Shown: positions 49,556-61,174, counted from the first letter of the stretch. The stretch is DNA of 64,000 nucleotides from Nannobrachium achirus (GCA_963921795.1 OY997658.1:54204346-54268345), one strand, 5' to 3'. Notes: generated from the letters alone by a model not told the origin. Numbers and translations: made by a program.

Positions 49556-49740
49556 GCCATTATGTTTTCTTCAGATGTAAACAAACATGGCTGCCATGTT
49601 TGAAAGAATGGGTTGGTATGGGGGTTAAACATGCAATTTCGCGATCACGATCATGCCTAATACATTTCTGGAGGTCCAAAAATTTTTTTTGAAAAAACAT
49701 TTTTTGATTTTTTTTCTTTTTTTTTTTTTTTTTTTCAAAA
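49556..49740 (+). repeat. Dispersed repeat, inverted partner of 63830-64000
   Basis: GGCCATTATGTTTTCTTCAG, AAACAAACATGGCTGCCATG and GGGTTAAACATGCAATTTCGCGATC match the reverse complement of the window's right edge, including the neighbouring T-rich tract. Confidence 0.8.
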
Positions 49741-49879
49741 ACGGCCCAAACTTGGGAAACTCAGGGTTGGCACAGCGTTGGTATCAATACAAACTCGGGA
49801 AACTCGGGGTTGGCACCAGATGTGTTAACACTCGGGTGACTGAAAAAAATCACTTCCACTCTGACTGCACAATTTAAGT

Positions 49880-50066
49880 GGTATAATCGTATATTATTTC
49901 ATACTTAGGAAATGTTTCAGAAGGGGGAAAAAAAACAAGAACATGTCTTGAGTTTTTAGGAAAGGTCATGGAAGGGGAAATTTCTGAGACCTTCACGGGG
50001 AGAGTTATTGCACTTTGCGATCTCAAAATCGGCCAAAATGACCGGTTAGTCACCCGTGTGTTAAAG
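49880..50066 (+). repeat. Dispersed repeat, direct partner of 62764-62946
   Basis: From GGTATAATCGTATATTATTTC through CATGGAAGGGGAAATTTCTG to AGTCACCCGTGTGTTAAAG. By eye about 90% identical to the other copy. Confidence 0.88.
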
Positions 50067-50118
50067 TTAATCAACATGGCTAAATATTTGAAATTAAAAG
50101 CAATACTAATTTCTTTTA

Positions 50119-50345
50119 TTGCGACCATCAGGTCGCAAGTTACTATGAAAACCTCCACCGGTTGTCCCTCCGTCAGTCAGTCAGTCCCTCCGTCTGTCCG
50201 TCACGTCACACGCTTGGCCCTACTCTTATCTCCGGCACTGTTGCCCCTATCCATGCCAAACTTTGCACACACACTCCTTGGCTGGCAAACCACAACCTCT
50301 GCCCCTGATTTCTCACATTCCCCTCTTCTAGCGCCACCATGAGGT
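50119..50345 (-). mobile_element. Partial GCGACCTGACGGTCGC-family MITE, reverse orientation
   Basis: GCGACCATCAGGTCGCAAG, AAACCTCCACCGGTTGTCC, GGCCCTACTCTTATCTCCGG and ATGCCAAACTTTGCACACAC follow the reverse order of 51965-52456. Confidence 0.75.
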
Positions 50346-51964
50346 TGCTTTTTGCAGACAACATTAATGGACACTGCTCCTACAGATGTTGCCTAAAAAT
50401 CACGCACAGCTGACTTACAGGCCAATTTGTGTATACATGCGACCAGGGCTGGAGGAGACCCAATTACCAGCCTATTCAAGCTTGGTCGGTGGCACCCCCC
50501 TCCCCCTCCTCATGTGCAGAAGTTGCGATTAAAATAGTTCATTAATTATCACACTCAGCAAATAGCCAAATCTGAGCACATTTCAATCTATAAGGCCAGA
50601 TCTAATAAAAAAAAAAAAAAAAAAAACATTAATAGGCTAGTATAAAAGCCATTTGAGATTATAGATTGGAATCCTTAACACGCCTGCTGTCAAATAATTA
50701 ATTAGAAAATGTCACAGCTTGTCCGTGTCCGTGTAAACGTGTGTGTAGACGTGTATGTACACTGTGGTTCTATGGGTTTGTCTGTGGTTCTTGTCGCTCT
50801 GACACCCTATTTGGTAATGCCCATATATGGGCATGTTCTCACTTCACATTGTTGACTATCATGCAGGGGTCTCCATATATGGGTAACTGGTCCAATATAT
50901 ATCACTGACCAGATGGCCAAGAATTGGCGCGACCTCGTATGTCGCCCTGAGGCGAGTTCACTACGCAAATGTAGGTAATTTCAATTAAGCTTGCCTCTCA
51001 CTCCAGTCAGCGCTGGTCTGAACAGAGCTGAGCTCCTTTAGTTTAAACTAGGCTATAAAATGACATATAGGCTATAGAATGAATCTTCAGCCAAGCAGTT
51101 GTGATTGAAAACGTAGGCATGTGCTTTCTTATTGTCCTCACCTCAAAGTAAACTCTGGGTTATTCCTTCAAATTGACTGGATCCAACCTGGATCACGCAA
51201 GTAAGAGGTAACATCCAGGTCTTTATCCATCACAATGCTTTCACATCAAACAACGTAATCACTCAAACCTATGTGTGACCAAGTTTAACATCTTAATGAA
51301 GAGGGCAGAGACAGTGCACTGTGAGATGAGACCGTTTTGCTTTTGGACAGATGCAACCTCTCTCTTGTGTGCGCTCTATCTCCCTCTCTCTTTTTGAGAG
51401 AGAGAGATAGAGCGATAGAGGGACACAAACACACACACACGCACACACACACACACACACAGGACCCTGAGAAAATATCTATATTACGATAGCAGTCTTT
51501 GCTAATCTATAGAGTCCCCGTTTCTCCAGCTCTTTGGTAAACAGAAAATACATTTCCAGGTGACACCAATTGAATCCATTCAAGCGAGAGAACACTTGTA
51601 TTAGTTTAAATTTCATTGTGTATCAGATATCAGATCCAATATTGTCCTTTTTCCCTTTTTTCCTCCATTGCTTCCATTTGCAATTGTTGATTCTGTATCC
51701 TGTATGTGTTCTCTCTCTTGTTTGGATTCAATTGGTATACCGACTTTGAAATGCATTTTCTCTTTACTGAAGAACAGGAGAGGCGGGGAGAGGTCCCTGT
51801 TACTGAACAAACCCTCTATAGCAATATGCAAGCTCAAGCAAGCTTATTGTGGGCTTGCCAGAAAGGTGAGAACACTATGTTATCTTCATTATTTATATAG
51901 CGAGTTCCGTCGCAGACTAGTACAAAGTACAAAAATATTGGTATCAAAATGTACTCAAAAGTAC
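50346..51964. other. Quiet stretch with CArG-type repeat patch
   Basis: CCATATATGG at 50821 and 50873 with GGGTAACTGGTCCAATATA as in 36704. AG/AC-rich simple sequence at 51370-51460. No gene. Confidence 0.5.
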
Positions 51965-52456
51965 CAGTAAGACTCCCTAATTGGGTGATAAGCGACCGTC
52001 AGGTCCGCAACCTCATGGTGGCGCTAGATGAGTTAGTTGTGGTTTGCCAGCCAAGGAGTGTGTGTGCAAAGTTTGGCATGGATAGGGGCAACGGTGCTGG
52101 AGATATGGTGTCTGCAAAAAGCAACCTCATGGTGACACTAGAAGAAAATCATGTGAGAAATCAGGGGTGGAGGTTGTGATTTGCCATCCAATTTGCATGA
52201 TTTTAGGCCAAAATCTGTAGGAGCAGTGTTCAAAAATGTGTTTTGTAAAAATCGGCTTGATGGTGGCACTAGAAGAGGGGCATGTGCCAAAGAGGGTGTG
52301 TGCAAAGTTTGGCATGGATCGGGGCAACGGTGCCGGAGATATGAGTAGGGCAAAAGTGTGACGTGATGGACAGACTGACAGACTGACAGACTCAGACTGA
52401 CAGACTGACTGACTGACAGCCGGTGGAGGTTTTGATAGTAACTGCGACCTGACGGT
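51965..52456 (+). mobile_element. GCGACCTGACGGTCGC-family MITE, most complete copy
   Basis: GCGACCGTCAGGTCCGC near 51990 and GCGACCTGACGGTCCG near 52443 are inverted ends that are themselves palindromic. Internal GGTGGCGCTAGATG, GTGCAAAGTTTGGCATGGAT (twice) and a (GACAGACT)n run at 52367-52416. Confidence 0.75.
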
Positions 52457-52490
52457 CCGAGTTTTTCGAATGTATGCAAATCTTTTGAAA

Positions 52491-52880
52491 ATGGCAGATC
52501 TACAAGCTCACAACAATTATTTGGAAACATAGTTACTAGTTACCCTGTAGATTTTGATTAGTATTTCAACACATACATTAACCACTTCAGCTCGATATAC
52601 ATTTCAGCCATTTGAAAATAGCCGATCTACATGCTTACATGCGACGCGTTGTGAGCTTGTAGATCTGATTTTCAAAAGATTTTTATACATTTTGAAAACT
52701 TCTACATAATGAATACTTTCTACTTTTGGTACTTTAAGTACATTTTGTTGGAAATACTTTTTTACTCAAGTACATTTCTTATTCCAGACTTTTACTTGTA
52801 ACAGAGTATTTCCACATTGTGGTAGGCTATTGATACTTTTACTTAAGTAAGAAATGTGAGTACTTTTTCCACCACTGAAT
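52491..52880 (+). mobile_element. hAT-like MITE (GTAAAAGTACT family), left part lost
   Basis: Ends GTGAGTACTTTTTCCACCACTG at the right. A half hairpin module at 52491-52514 and a two-armed copy at 52618-52670 (GCCGATCTACATGCTTACAT...GTGAGCTTGTAGATCTG). Confidence 0.7.
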
Positions 52881-52897
52881 GGAGGTTTGTTTATTAA

Positions 52898-53290
52898 CTC
52901 TTTTACTGCCTTATTTATTATTTATTTATTTGTGCTACTGCCATCAAAAAGTAGTTTACCTTTGCGATATTAGAAAATTATCTATGCATTATTTCCAAAC
53001 GAAATCTTTTTCAATTCACAATTGTAGCTGTACTAGAGCCAAACTGACTGCAGGGGGCAGGGGTGCATTCTCTAGATCAGGTCCACAGAAAACAGCCAGG
53101 AAGTGAATTGGCCATCCATTATTGTTTACGTGTGGTGGAGATTTGAGAGCAGCATTACGGGAGCTGTTTTTACTGTACACACCCGCGTGACAGTGACAGT
53201 GCTCAAACAAGGCAAAAGAACAAGCGTTCGTATTGACAACAATAACTCGCCAGAATGGGGCGAACGTTAACGTACATAGCGATAAAAGAG
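52898..53290. mobile_element. TTAA-type MITE, 393 bp
   Basis: TTAA at 52894-52897 and 53291-53294; ends CTCTTTTACTGCC and CGATAAAAGAG form inverted repeats. No ORF of note. Confidence 0.8.
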
Positions 53291-53294
53291 TTAA

Positions 53295-53887
53295 GGCTCA
53301 GCTCGCTCGCTGTCAATTATTAAGTCCTTAGCAAAATAAAAATAACATAGAAATACACACAAAGATGGACATGGTCCACATACAATCATAAATGCATATA
53401 CAGGCTTACACGCCAATGGTTCCACAGTTTAGAGACAAAACTGACTGGGCTCAATAAAGGGTTAGTCAGAATTAAAATGACCCTGTTGGCAGAATCAGAC
53501 TGCCTACACATACATTTATACATGAGGTTACGCAGCACAGCGTGAACCTCGCAGTCAGAATGCTGCCACTCTGGTGTTTACCCAGGTCAAATTATGTGTT
53601 TGTCCATTGATCTCATCTCAGATATAGTCTTACATAAACAGTGGATAGTATGACATTGAATTCAGAGCCAGCCGACAGGGACGACTACTATAGATATCCC
53701 TGGCGATGCATTTTATTTATGTTGTCTTTTTTGATGCATTGCAAATCCAAGTTATGTTGGGTGTGTGATGCGTGCGTGTGCGTGTGTTAAACTAATTCTG
53801 TCTGATGATGGGTGACTGAGCCCGTTTGTCTGTTTTTAGGCACGTCACTGTGAAGGCCTTGACATGCTGAAAGTGTCATACGTATGC
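53295..53887. other. Quiet stretch
   Basis: Nothing recognised. Confidence 0.45.
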
Positions 53888-54356
53888 AGTGGTGTAAAGT
53901 AACTGAGTACATTTACTAGTACTAACATTTTGAGGTATTTGTACTTTACTTGAGTATTTCTAATATATTACTTCTACACCACTACATCTCTGATCCAACT
54001 ATTGTACTTTTACTCCACTACATTCATTTGCAAAATGTAGTTACTAGTTACTTTGCAGATTGATATTCCGTAAATTATAATATTATAAAATATACATAAA
54101 CCACTTTAGCCCTATTTTATACCTAGGCTGTTTGAAAGTAGCCAAGCTCACAATGTGTCACATCGCGACGCGTTGTGAGCTTAAAGATCTGCTATTTCCA
54201 AACCTTTTGTACTTTTTTTCTTTTATATTTTGATGCCAATACTTTTGTTCTTTTCAAAAGCACATTTTCAATTCCGGACTTTTACTTGTAGCAGAGTATT
54301 GCAGTATTGATACTTTTACTCAAAGTAAAATATGTGAGTACTTTTTCCACCTCTGT
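53888..54356 (+). mobile_element. hAT-like MITE (GTAAAAGTACT family), near full length
   Basis: CAGTGGTGTAAAGTAACTGAG...GAGTACTTTTTCCACCTCTG ends. An imperfect hairpin module is at 54138-54195 (TAGCCAAGCTCACAATG...CGTTGTGAGCTTAAAGATCTGCTAT). No clear target duplication. Confidence 0.75.
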
Positions 54357-54849
54357 GTATACATTATCAAACGCACCTGTTGTTTTCAACTGGAGGCGTC
54401 AAGTTACCGTGTCAAAACTTCTCAATGCCAATATCATGCTTCTATTTTGGTTTCTACCACTTTTTCTAGTCACGTGTTCAAATACTGGATTGTGATTGGC
54501 TTAAAACAGTAGTAAATGAGGCCACAATAGCCGGAATGTGTGAAATGCCCGGATGTACATGCAAATGAGGCACATTTCCGAGATCAATACGCGATGAACG
54601 CATCCGGGGACTTCAGGAGGGAGTCGGAACGCTATGGTCGGAACACCTTTCCCCCCACCAACAAATGACGGTCGCAGCGGTCCTATGTTTACCAACGTGC
54701 GTACTATCGTCGCCGATTTATTTGGATCCAATGCAATCCGCCAACTTTAAAGCCCCTTTTCTCTGAACCTATGCCTTTCTGGAAGCGAACAGCCTCTATT
54801 TACGGCCGGAACGGTGCTTTTAACTGACGTTAGCTTAGCTGTAAGCTAG
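54357..54849. other. Quiet stretch, locally GC-rich
   Basis: Nothing recognised. Confidence 0.4.
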
Positions 54850-55461
54850 GCGACCGAGTATTTCCCGGTGAATCTGTGCGCAAAGGTGGGGGCTTGGGAG
54901 TGTGGGGGTCTGGGGGACACGCACCACCACTGACTATTGCTGATGATGGAGAGGTTCTATAGCTTAGCCTTTATGTATTGAAAATGAGAGGCACTCTTGC
55001 CGATTTAGTAAGAGACTCGTCTCCAATTGCAAGATATTTAAAAGTTATTTGGGGCCATGATGATGATGATATCCTTTTCTTCCCACAACTAGACTAAGGA
55101 TTTTATATTGTCTGTGTTATTGTTTACAACCACTGAACCACAATTATTCACGTGTGGCAAGATTCACTCGTTTTTAGTAGGCTATATAGTGTAGGCTTAG
55201 AAGAAGCCTTTTCAGAAGTTAATTTAATGATTTCCATTTAATGATTTCATTTATCCTCATCTAATGCACCGTATGCACGCTGTTTAAAGGCCGTGTAGGC
55301 TTTTCAGAAGTTAATTGAATGTTTTCCATTTGCGCTAATGCACGCAACTGTTTTCGCCAGGTTTTAAGGTCTTATTTTAGTTGTTTCTCATAAGCTCGCA
55401 ACCCTCCTTGCCCATCGGCCCCCACCTTTGCGCACAGATTCACCGGGAAATACTCGGTCGC
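54850..55461. mobile_element. Element with perfect-looking 43-bp terminal inverted repeats
   Basis: GCGACCGAGTATTTCCCGGT...GCAAAGGTGGGGG at 54850-54893 and its complement at 55419-55461. An internal AGCCTTTTCAGAAGTTAATT phrase and its variant repeat at 55204 and 55295. No coding capacity. Confidence 0.8.
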
Positions 55462-55652
55462 GTAAGGCGACATCTGTCTCAGCATGGAGTTGGCGCCATC
55501 TGGTGGTGAGTAGAAGATGTTGTTTGTGGCACTATTTGTTGTTATGGCGGAGGTTTTATAGGCAATAATGATTGTAACTTAAGATCCTTGCAAGTTACAA
55601 CTATGTGTTTTCTTTCATGTATATGGGAAAAAGTGGTAGAAAAGCTATTTAC

Positions 55653-55779
55653 CACTCGGGGTCGGACATTATGCTCTGATAATGTCCTGTGTTAGGGGGT
55701 TATCGGACTCGGCTTCGCCTCGTCCGATCACCCCCTAACACAGGACATTATCAGAGCATAATGTCCTCTCACTCGGGGT
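55653..55779. repeat. Near-perfect hairpin between 10-bp direct repeats
   Basis: Arms 55664-55711 and 55720-55766 (GGACATTATGCTCTGATAATG ... and complement), tip GGCTTCGCC. CACTCGGGGT directly outside on both sides (55653-55662, 55770-55779). Confidence 0.85.
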
Positions 55780-56604
55780 AAATTGCTTACGTATTCGTTG
55801 ACGCATTGGCACAGACCACCAGAAAAAAAAAAAAAGAAATGAATCTATAACATCAAGGCATTGACAAGTTTCAAAGGTTTATTTTGAAACATTGTAGGCG
55901 TAGGGTATTATCGCAGAATATGTTTTTCAGAGCTGAGTTTACAATATCAACTTTCCAGAGATTTGCTCTCACCGTTACAAGCTTGTTATTGGCAGTGTTG
56001 AAACGAAATCTCTGAATGTCACTTGTCAGAACTACAACCTGCAATTGGACTGGACTTCAAACAGCCCTGCCTCCAGGAGACCCCCCCCCCCCCCCCCCAT
56101 ACATTTCAGAGACTGAAAATGTTATGCAAGCATCAAAAACTTTAATGCTTGCATGTAAATTTAGACAAGTTTGTTTATCTCTGATTCTTTTCCCATATGC
56201 GTTTTTGTTGTTTTTGTCAAAACTTGATCTTCAAAGGTTAGTAAAAATGCTCGAAATCACTGGCAATGGGAGGAAAGACAATGTTTTAACTCTGGCAGTT
56301 AAAGAGTTGAATAGACAAAGGTCTGCTGCACAGAAACACAATAAGCTGCACAGAAACATAATAAGCTCTTCTCTTGATGTAGCCCATGTGGGACACTCAT
56401 GGCCCATGATGTGACCATTATCATGGCAGCCCCCTGAACAGTGTTTGCGCCAAGTTTTATGAGTATTGGAACAACAGCGCGCCGTGGCCCCTGGTGTGGC
56501 TATTCTGACAGCAGTCCCCCTTGGTCCAAGTTTGGTGTAAATCGGAGCAACAGTTGACACACCCTCTAGACAATTCTACTATAGGATGACAAAAGTATGA
56601 ATCT

Positions 56605-56606
<2 letters not shown>
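55780..56606. other. Quiet stretch with C run and repeat remnants
   Basis: C run at 56080-56098. 56440-56560 (CAAGTTTTATGAGTATTGGA, CAAGTTTGGTGTAAATCGGA) resembles low-copy dispersed repeats. No gene. Confidence 0.45.

Positions 56607-56690
<84 letters not shown>
56607..56690. repeat. (GA)n microsatellite
   Basis: About 42 units. Confidence 0.97.
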
Positions 56691-56693
<3 letters not shown>

Positions 56694-56757
56694 ACCCTGA
56701 ATATAGCAGAGATGTTTGATGTTCATGGTTCTGAAGTATTTGTTGCTGCTGTCCATT

Positions 56758-56855
56758 GTCCTGAAGTAACTGCAGCTGCTGTCCATGGTCCTGAAGTAAC
56801 TGTAGCTGCTGTCCATGGTCCTGAAGTCAATGTAGCTGCAGCTGCTGACCATGGT
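56758..56855. repeat. Minisatellite, 30-bp unit, about 3 copies
   Basis: TCCTGAAGTAACTGCAGCTG + CTGTCCATGG repeated, last copy altered. Confidence 0.85.
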
Positions 56856-56962
56856 TGAGGCCCCTGGGCCCCTAGTGTTACTATTCTCATGATAGACTCC
56901 TGAACAGTGTGTGTACCAAGTTTGATGTGAAATGGAGCAATGGTGTGGCTATTCTGTTGGTA

Positions 56963-57312
56963 GTAGTGCTGTCGCCTCATAGCTAGAGGGACGCTGTGGG
57001 CACTGTGGGTGCTTGGGTCATCAGTGCCAATACCCTAAGTGGGGTTGGTGAAAGGGCCTTTCTGTGTGGAGTTTGCATGTTCTCCCTGTGTTTCCTAGGG
57101 TAGGTACTGTTACAAAGAAACATGCAGTAATCCTGGTCTCTATACTGCCTCCCCCTGGTCAGCCAGGGCGCCTGATGGAGGGGAAAGGAACTGGTTGGAA
57201 TAACGTGTTCCTTCCACACCGGGGAATCTCTCCCCTGTCAGGTGAAAAGAAGCGGCTTGGACTCCTCATGCATAGAAGGAAGCATGAGGTCAGTGTAGCG
57301 CCCAGGATTACA
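56963..57312 (+). mobile_element. SINE resembling the DANA/HE1 group, head eroded
   Basis: GTGCTGTCGCCTCATAGC (tRNA-related head), TGTGTGGAGTTTGCATGTTC (conserved central region of these fish SINEs), then a long tail to CGCCCAGGATTACA. Family from memory. Confidence 0.65.
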
Positions 57313-57850
57313 TAATTTTCACTGGGTGAAAAATGGGTTGAACAATCGTGGGATAACATTTTTGAGAAAAAAAAAACTAACCAACAATGGAAACACTTGG
57401 AAATGTTACAACATCAGTATTTGATACCATGGAAAAAACACACAAAGCAAAGCAACTCTCCAAACATATGGATATACCAGGTTGATTCCCAACAGCAGCA
57501 ATATGCATTCCCAACATGAAACCAACATAATCCTGGTTTCAGAAATCCAATTATAGCGTTTTCTACAGAGATTGGCTACATTCACCACTTTAATCACTCA
57601 AATTAATCAATATACAAGGTCGAGCGCATAGCCAATGAGGGGCAGAGAGACACAATTCCCAACAGAAACACTTGCGTGCTTTCATGCTTTCTTGTGAACT
57701 AGCCTACCACACACGAGTGCAATAGGATTTATTTCCTCCACCAAGAAGGTAAATGTTTTCATCCCTGCCCGGGTGGAAATAGTCATGATATGAAGCAAGA
57801 CTTTGTAGAAAGGTTGGGCAACTGGGTGTGGTGTTAGCCTATCACATTAA

Positions 57851-58164
57851 AGGAGTAGTTCACCCCCAAAATGACTTTTTTCCTATTGATTACTCATGCC
57901 ATGGAGACTTGAGTTCAATAATATTTTTTGGTATTTTTTGCATTCCTAAAACAAAAATGTGATTATAGTATATTTACCCCCATTGAATCCGGATGGGGAC
58001 ACGAATGCATTTGGGTCCCCATCCAGAATCAATGGGGCTACATTTATTGTAATTAAATTGTTGTCTTAGGAATGCGACTAAAACAACAAAATATTATTGA
58101 ATTCAAGTCTCCATGGCGTGAGTAATCAATAGGAAAAAAGTCATTTTGGAGGTAAACTACTCCT
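57851..58164. mobile_element. TTAA-type MITE, 314 bp
   Basis: AGGAGTAGTTCACCCCC...GGTAAACTACTCCT with TTAA on both sides (57847-57850, 58165-58168). Long inverted ends (about 85 bp, including CTATTGATTACTCATGCCAT). Confidence 0.88.
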
Positions 58165-58168
58165 TTAA

Positions 58169-58514
58169 GGTGCATTAATTTATGACTTGATTCATTCATT
58201 CACCCAAGAGATTGAGGAATGGCTTGTCAGGATGGGGCGACTGTCAAGTCTCAGTTGACAGTCAATGACCCTCGGGATGCCCTCTCATTTGAAAGCCTTC
58301 AAAGGGGGCCTTGTGATATTTCATCAAACACTGCTTGGAGCTGTTGACTCGCTGGTCAGGCATGAGAGCCTTGATCACCATGGAACAAAATTGGAACATG
58401 GAGGCACAGGGCTGCATGAAAGTTTGCTAGTCACATGACACTTCTCAAGTATGGTGATACTGTAGGAAGTATCTTATCTACTGTATAAATACTACAGTAG
58501 TGTGTACATGCACG
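58169..58514. other. Quiet stretch
   Basis: Nothing recognised. Confidence 0.45.
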
Positions 58515-58610
58515 CGTGTGGGTGCGCTTGCGTGCGCGCGTGTGGGTGCGCTTGCGTGCACGCGTGTGGGTGCGCTTGCGTGCACGCGTGTGGGTGCGCT
58601 TGCGTGCACG
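58515..58610. repeat. Minisatellite, 24-bp unit, 4 copies
   Basis: CGTGTGGGTGCGCTTGCGTG + CACG, almost identical copies. CpG- and GT-rich. Confidence 0.93.
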
Positions 58611-59126
58611 TGTGTACTTCACAACCTCTGTCAATTTAACTCTGAGGGAACACTGGTTCACAACAAGGCAAACCCCACATAGATACATATAAATGCTATA
58701 AGATGAAACGGAGAGGTGGGGATTTTCACTGTCTCTGCATGACATTAACACATGAACAAAACTGCTTTTCTTGTTTCTTACTGCGAATTGAACCACGCAT
58801 AATTGAACAGCTGCTCTCAAGAAAGCCATTTTGCACTTGAATGTGTTACTGCCTTTTGGTAACCATAGGGATGCACTGGAATATCCTGGACTAGAAAAGG
58901 AACTAGGCTTGAATAAGTATGTGCAAATTCTAGACTCTGGAAGTTATACACAACACAGCAGCCACTCGGCTGCTGTTTTAAATGTTTAAATGTTTAAATG
59001 TTAAATGTCATATGCATTTTCAGAGCATGCTTATTTTAATGATCAATGGAATCGATGTGTTCCTTTTTTCCCCCATATTTTATTAACTTTAAATATGTTA
59101 TACTATCAGCCCGGGCACCTATAGTC
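58611..59126. other. Quiet stretch
   Basis: A short (AAATGTTT)n patch at 58978-59005; nothing else. Confidence 0.45.
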
Positions 59127-59460
59127 ACTGGAACGCCCTACCTCAGGAACTGCTTTTAACTTCTGAAAGGAGAATCACTTCTGAAAACCTAACTCTACGG
59201 TAAAGGCTTTCGCTTAGATCACTTGATTATTGTTTTTTATTGTTTTATTCATTGCTTAATGATTTAATTATTGTTTATTTTACCATCTGTTTTTAAATTG
59301 AATTGCTTCAGCGTAAACGTAAAAAAGAAAACAATATTACGCAGAATCGTTCTTGGTGTACTGTTTTTTTTTTATTGCCTCTGCAAAGCACTTTGTAAGC
59401 TTGCTTCGAAATGCGCTTTATAAATAAAGATTATTATTAAGTTAAATATATCATTATAAT
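59127..59460 (+). mobile_element. 3' end of an L2-like LINE
   Basis: TGGAACGCCCTACCTCAGGA encodes the WNALP-type end of an L2 reverse transcriptase ORF. It is followed by a 3'UTR ending GCACTTTGTAAGC...TGCGCTTTATAAATAAAG and ATT repeats. Strongly 5' truncated. Confidence 0.65.
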
Positions 59461-59499
59461 TAGGAGTAGTAGTAGTAGTAGGAGTTGTATTATTATTAC

Positions 59500-59595
59500 A
59501 CGAGAACATGCACCCAGCAGCCCCTGTGGGAATCGAACCCAGAACCTTCTACCTGTGAGGTGACAGTGCTACCGACTGTGCCACCGTGCCCCATT
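59500..59595 (-). mobile_element. tRNA-like SINE head fragment
   Basis: Minus strand: GGGGCACGGTGGCACAGTCGG...CTGTCACCTCACAGG...GGGTTCGATTCCCAC; A- and B-box positions as in fish tRNA-derived SINEs. Confidence 0.7.
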
Positions 59596-60532
59596 GTTGT
59601 TGAGTAGTGTTGAGCAAAGTAACGTTCATAGTAGGTGGGAATTGTGAATTCTGACGGTATTGCTGCACTCTGCCAGTCAGTTTTTTATAGCTACTGTAAC
59701 AACTGGTGCCTCGAATGGAGGAACATTCTAATTGCTCCTCTCCTGTATTGTCAAAACAAGGCGAGGCTTACCTAGTTCTGTACCTGTGCAAGAGTGTTGT
59801 GTCAGTGCTGAAGTGTGGAGTGTGTTGTAGCATGTGTACATTCCACTAGCAAAACAAAACTGACATCAGATCATCATAAGCTTAAAAAACAAAACAAACT
59901 AAAAAAAAGTGTAATACGTGTATGCAGCAACAAAATATATCCACCGGAGGAACTTTTGTGTATGAATAATAAGACAATGCTACCATAGCTAAAACTGTTT
60001 ACTGTTGATATGCAGCAATCTGACAAAGCTTTCAAAGCTTTGGCTGGCAGAATAAGATGTGTGAATAAAATGAATAGATAATACTAGCAAGAAGTTAACA
60101 TTTTCAATAGAAAATGCTCCAGAAAATGTTTTCTTATTTTGTTTTCATGGCATGGCTACCGGAGCCAATCCGTGGGTCTCTCTGTGAGTATATTCGTCTC
60201 TGAGGTTGTCTGGGTTATTCTCGCAAACCGCTGGACTAACTAGCGCAACATTTCTTGTGCACGCTGCCAGTAGGCAAAGGAAGTGATATTTAACTTTAAA
60301 TTCCTCATGGACATCAATGACGATCTGATCAGGCAAGGAATCTTGCCCACATAAGGGGTCATTCTCACAGCATTGATAACTGACGTCACAGGCTGGCCAC
60401 ATGATGTCCCAGAACCACATGGAAGCCAAGACGTTATTAGTCTTGTACTCGTGGCCAAATGGCTGGCAAGCCGAATATTCCACGTGTTGAGTGATTATTG
60501 AAAAATAACCGATGATTCAGATGAGAAAAACA
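59596..60532. other. Quiet stretch
   Basis: No supported feature. The 112-codon minus-strand ORF at 60145-60483 has no recognisable domain or exon signals. Confidence 0.45.
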
Positions 60533-60540
60533 CTGTATAG

Positions 60541-61120
60541 CAAGGGTCTTCAACGGGGGGTCCTCAGAGTTACTACAAGGGTCCACATGAGTGGAAAAAG
60601 CAGCACACCAGAATGAGAATACAAGACGGGCTCAGATATTAAGTTCCATTTTATTCTGAACGCCAACGCGTTTCGGCAGAGAAGGCTTCACGCCGAAACG
60701 CGTTAGCGTTCAGAATAAAATGGAACTTAATATCTTAGCCCGTCTTGTATTCTCATTCTGGTGTGCTGCTTTTTCCACTCATGTGGACCCATGTATTCAG
60801 TTGTACCTAGAGCTAAGCACCCACTGCCCAAATCAGTGGCAGCAATCAGAGGAAGCGCACCTGTTCTTGTCTCCTGAGTTACTACAAGGGGTCCTCCAAA
60901 TATTTGTGTGATAGAAACATTTTTATATTAACAACCCAACCCTAGTGTCCATATTCTGAGAACTTTAGCCAAAAATAGCAGATACAAGCTCACAACACCT
61001 CGTGCTGCGAGGTGTTGTCAAGCGATATGGAAAACTATATGGAATCTATGAAAGACTTGTGGTTTGCTTCATCTTCTCTCAACTCAGGGGTTCTTGGCCT
61101 GAAAACGTTGAAGACCCATG
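60541..61120. mobile_element. hAT-like MITE (GGTCTTCAACG family, reverse) carrying a nested insertion
   Basis: CAAGGGTCTTCAACG...CGTTGAAGACCCATG ends; flanks CTGTATAG (60533-60540) and CTGTACAG (61121-61128) match at 7 of 8. A truncated hairpin module is at 60975-61020. Interrupted at 60582-60875. Confidence 0.85.
60582..60875. mobile_element. Retro-type insertion containing a 200-bp palindrome
   Basis: Bracketed by GAGTTACTACAAGGG at 60567-60581 and 60876-60890 (15-bp duplication). Inverted arms meet at AGAGAAGGCTTCAC, each ending GCCGAAACGCGTT. This motif with GAAGGC in front resembles the hammerhead-ribozyme region of Penelope-like element ends, but the CTGATGA box is not intact, so the family is tentative. 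Confidence 0.55.
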
Positions 61121-61170
61121 CTGTACAGAGTTAGCAAATTGGCCTTTTCTCTGTATAACTAAAGTGTGAT

Positions 61171-61174
<4 letters not shown>

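Noticed and set aside
53880-54364. 8-bp target duplication for the 53888-54356 MITE
   Set aside because: TACGTATG and TGTATACA on the two sides do not match, so no duplication is claimed.
56231-56852. Ser/Leu-repeat ORFs and a tandem FRTMDSS-type peptide as a gene
   Set aside because: They come from the GA array and the 30-bp minisatellite.
60145-60483. 112-residue ORF as a possible exon
   Set aside because: No recognisable domain, no flanking splice consensus, and no match to cadherin sequence.
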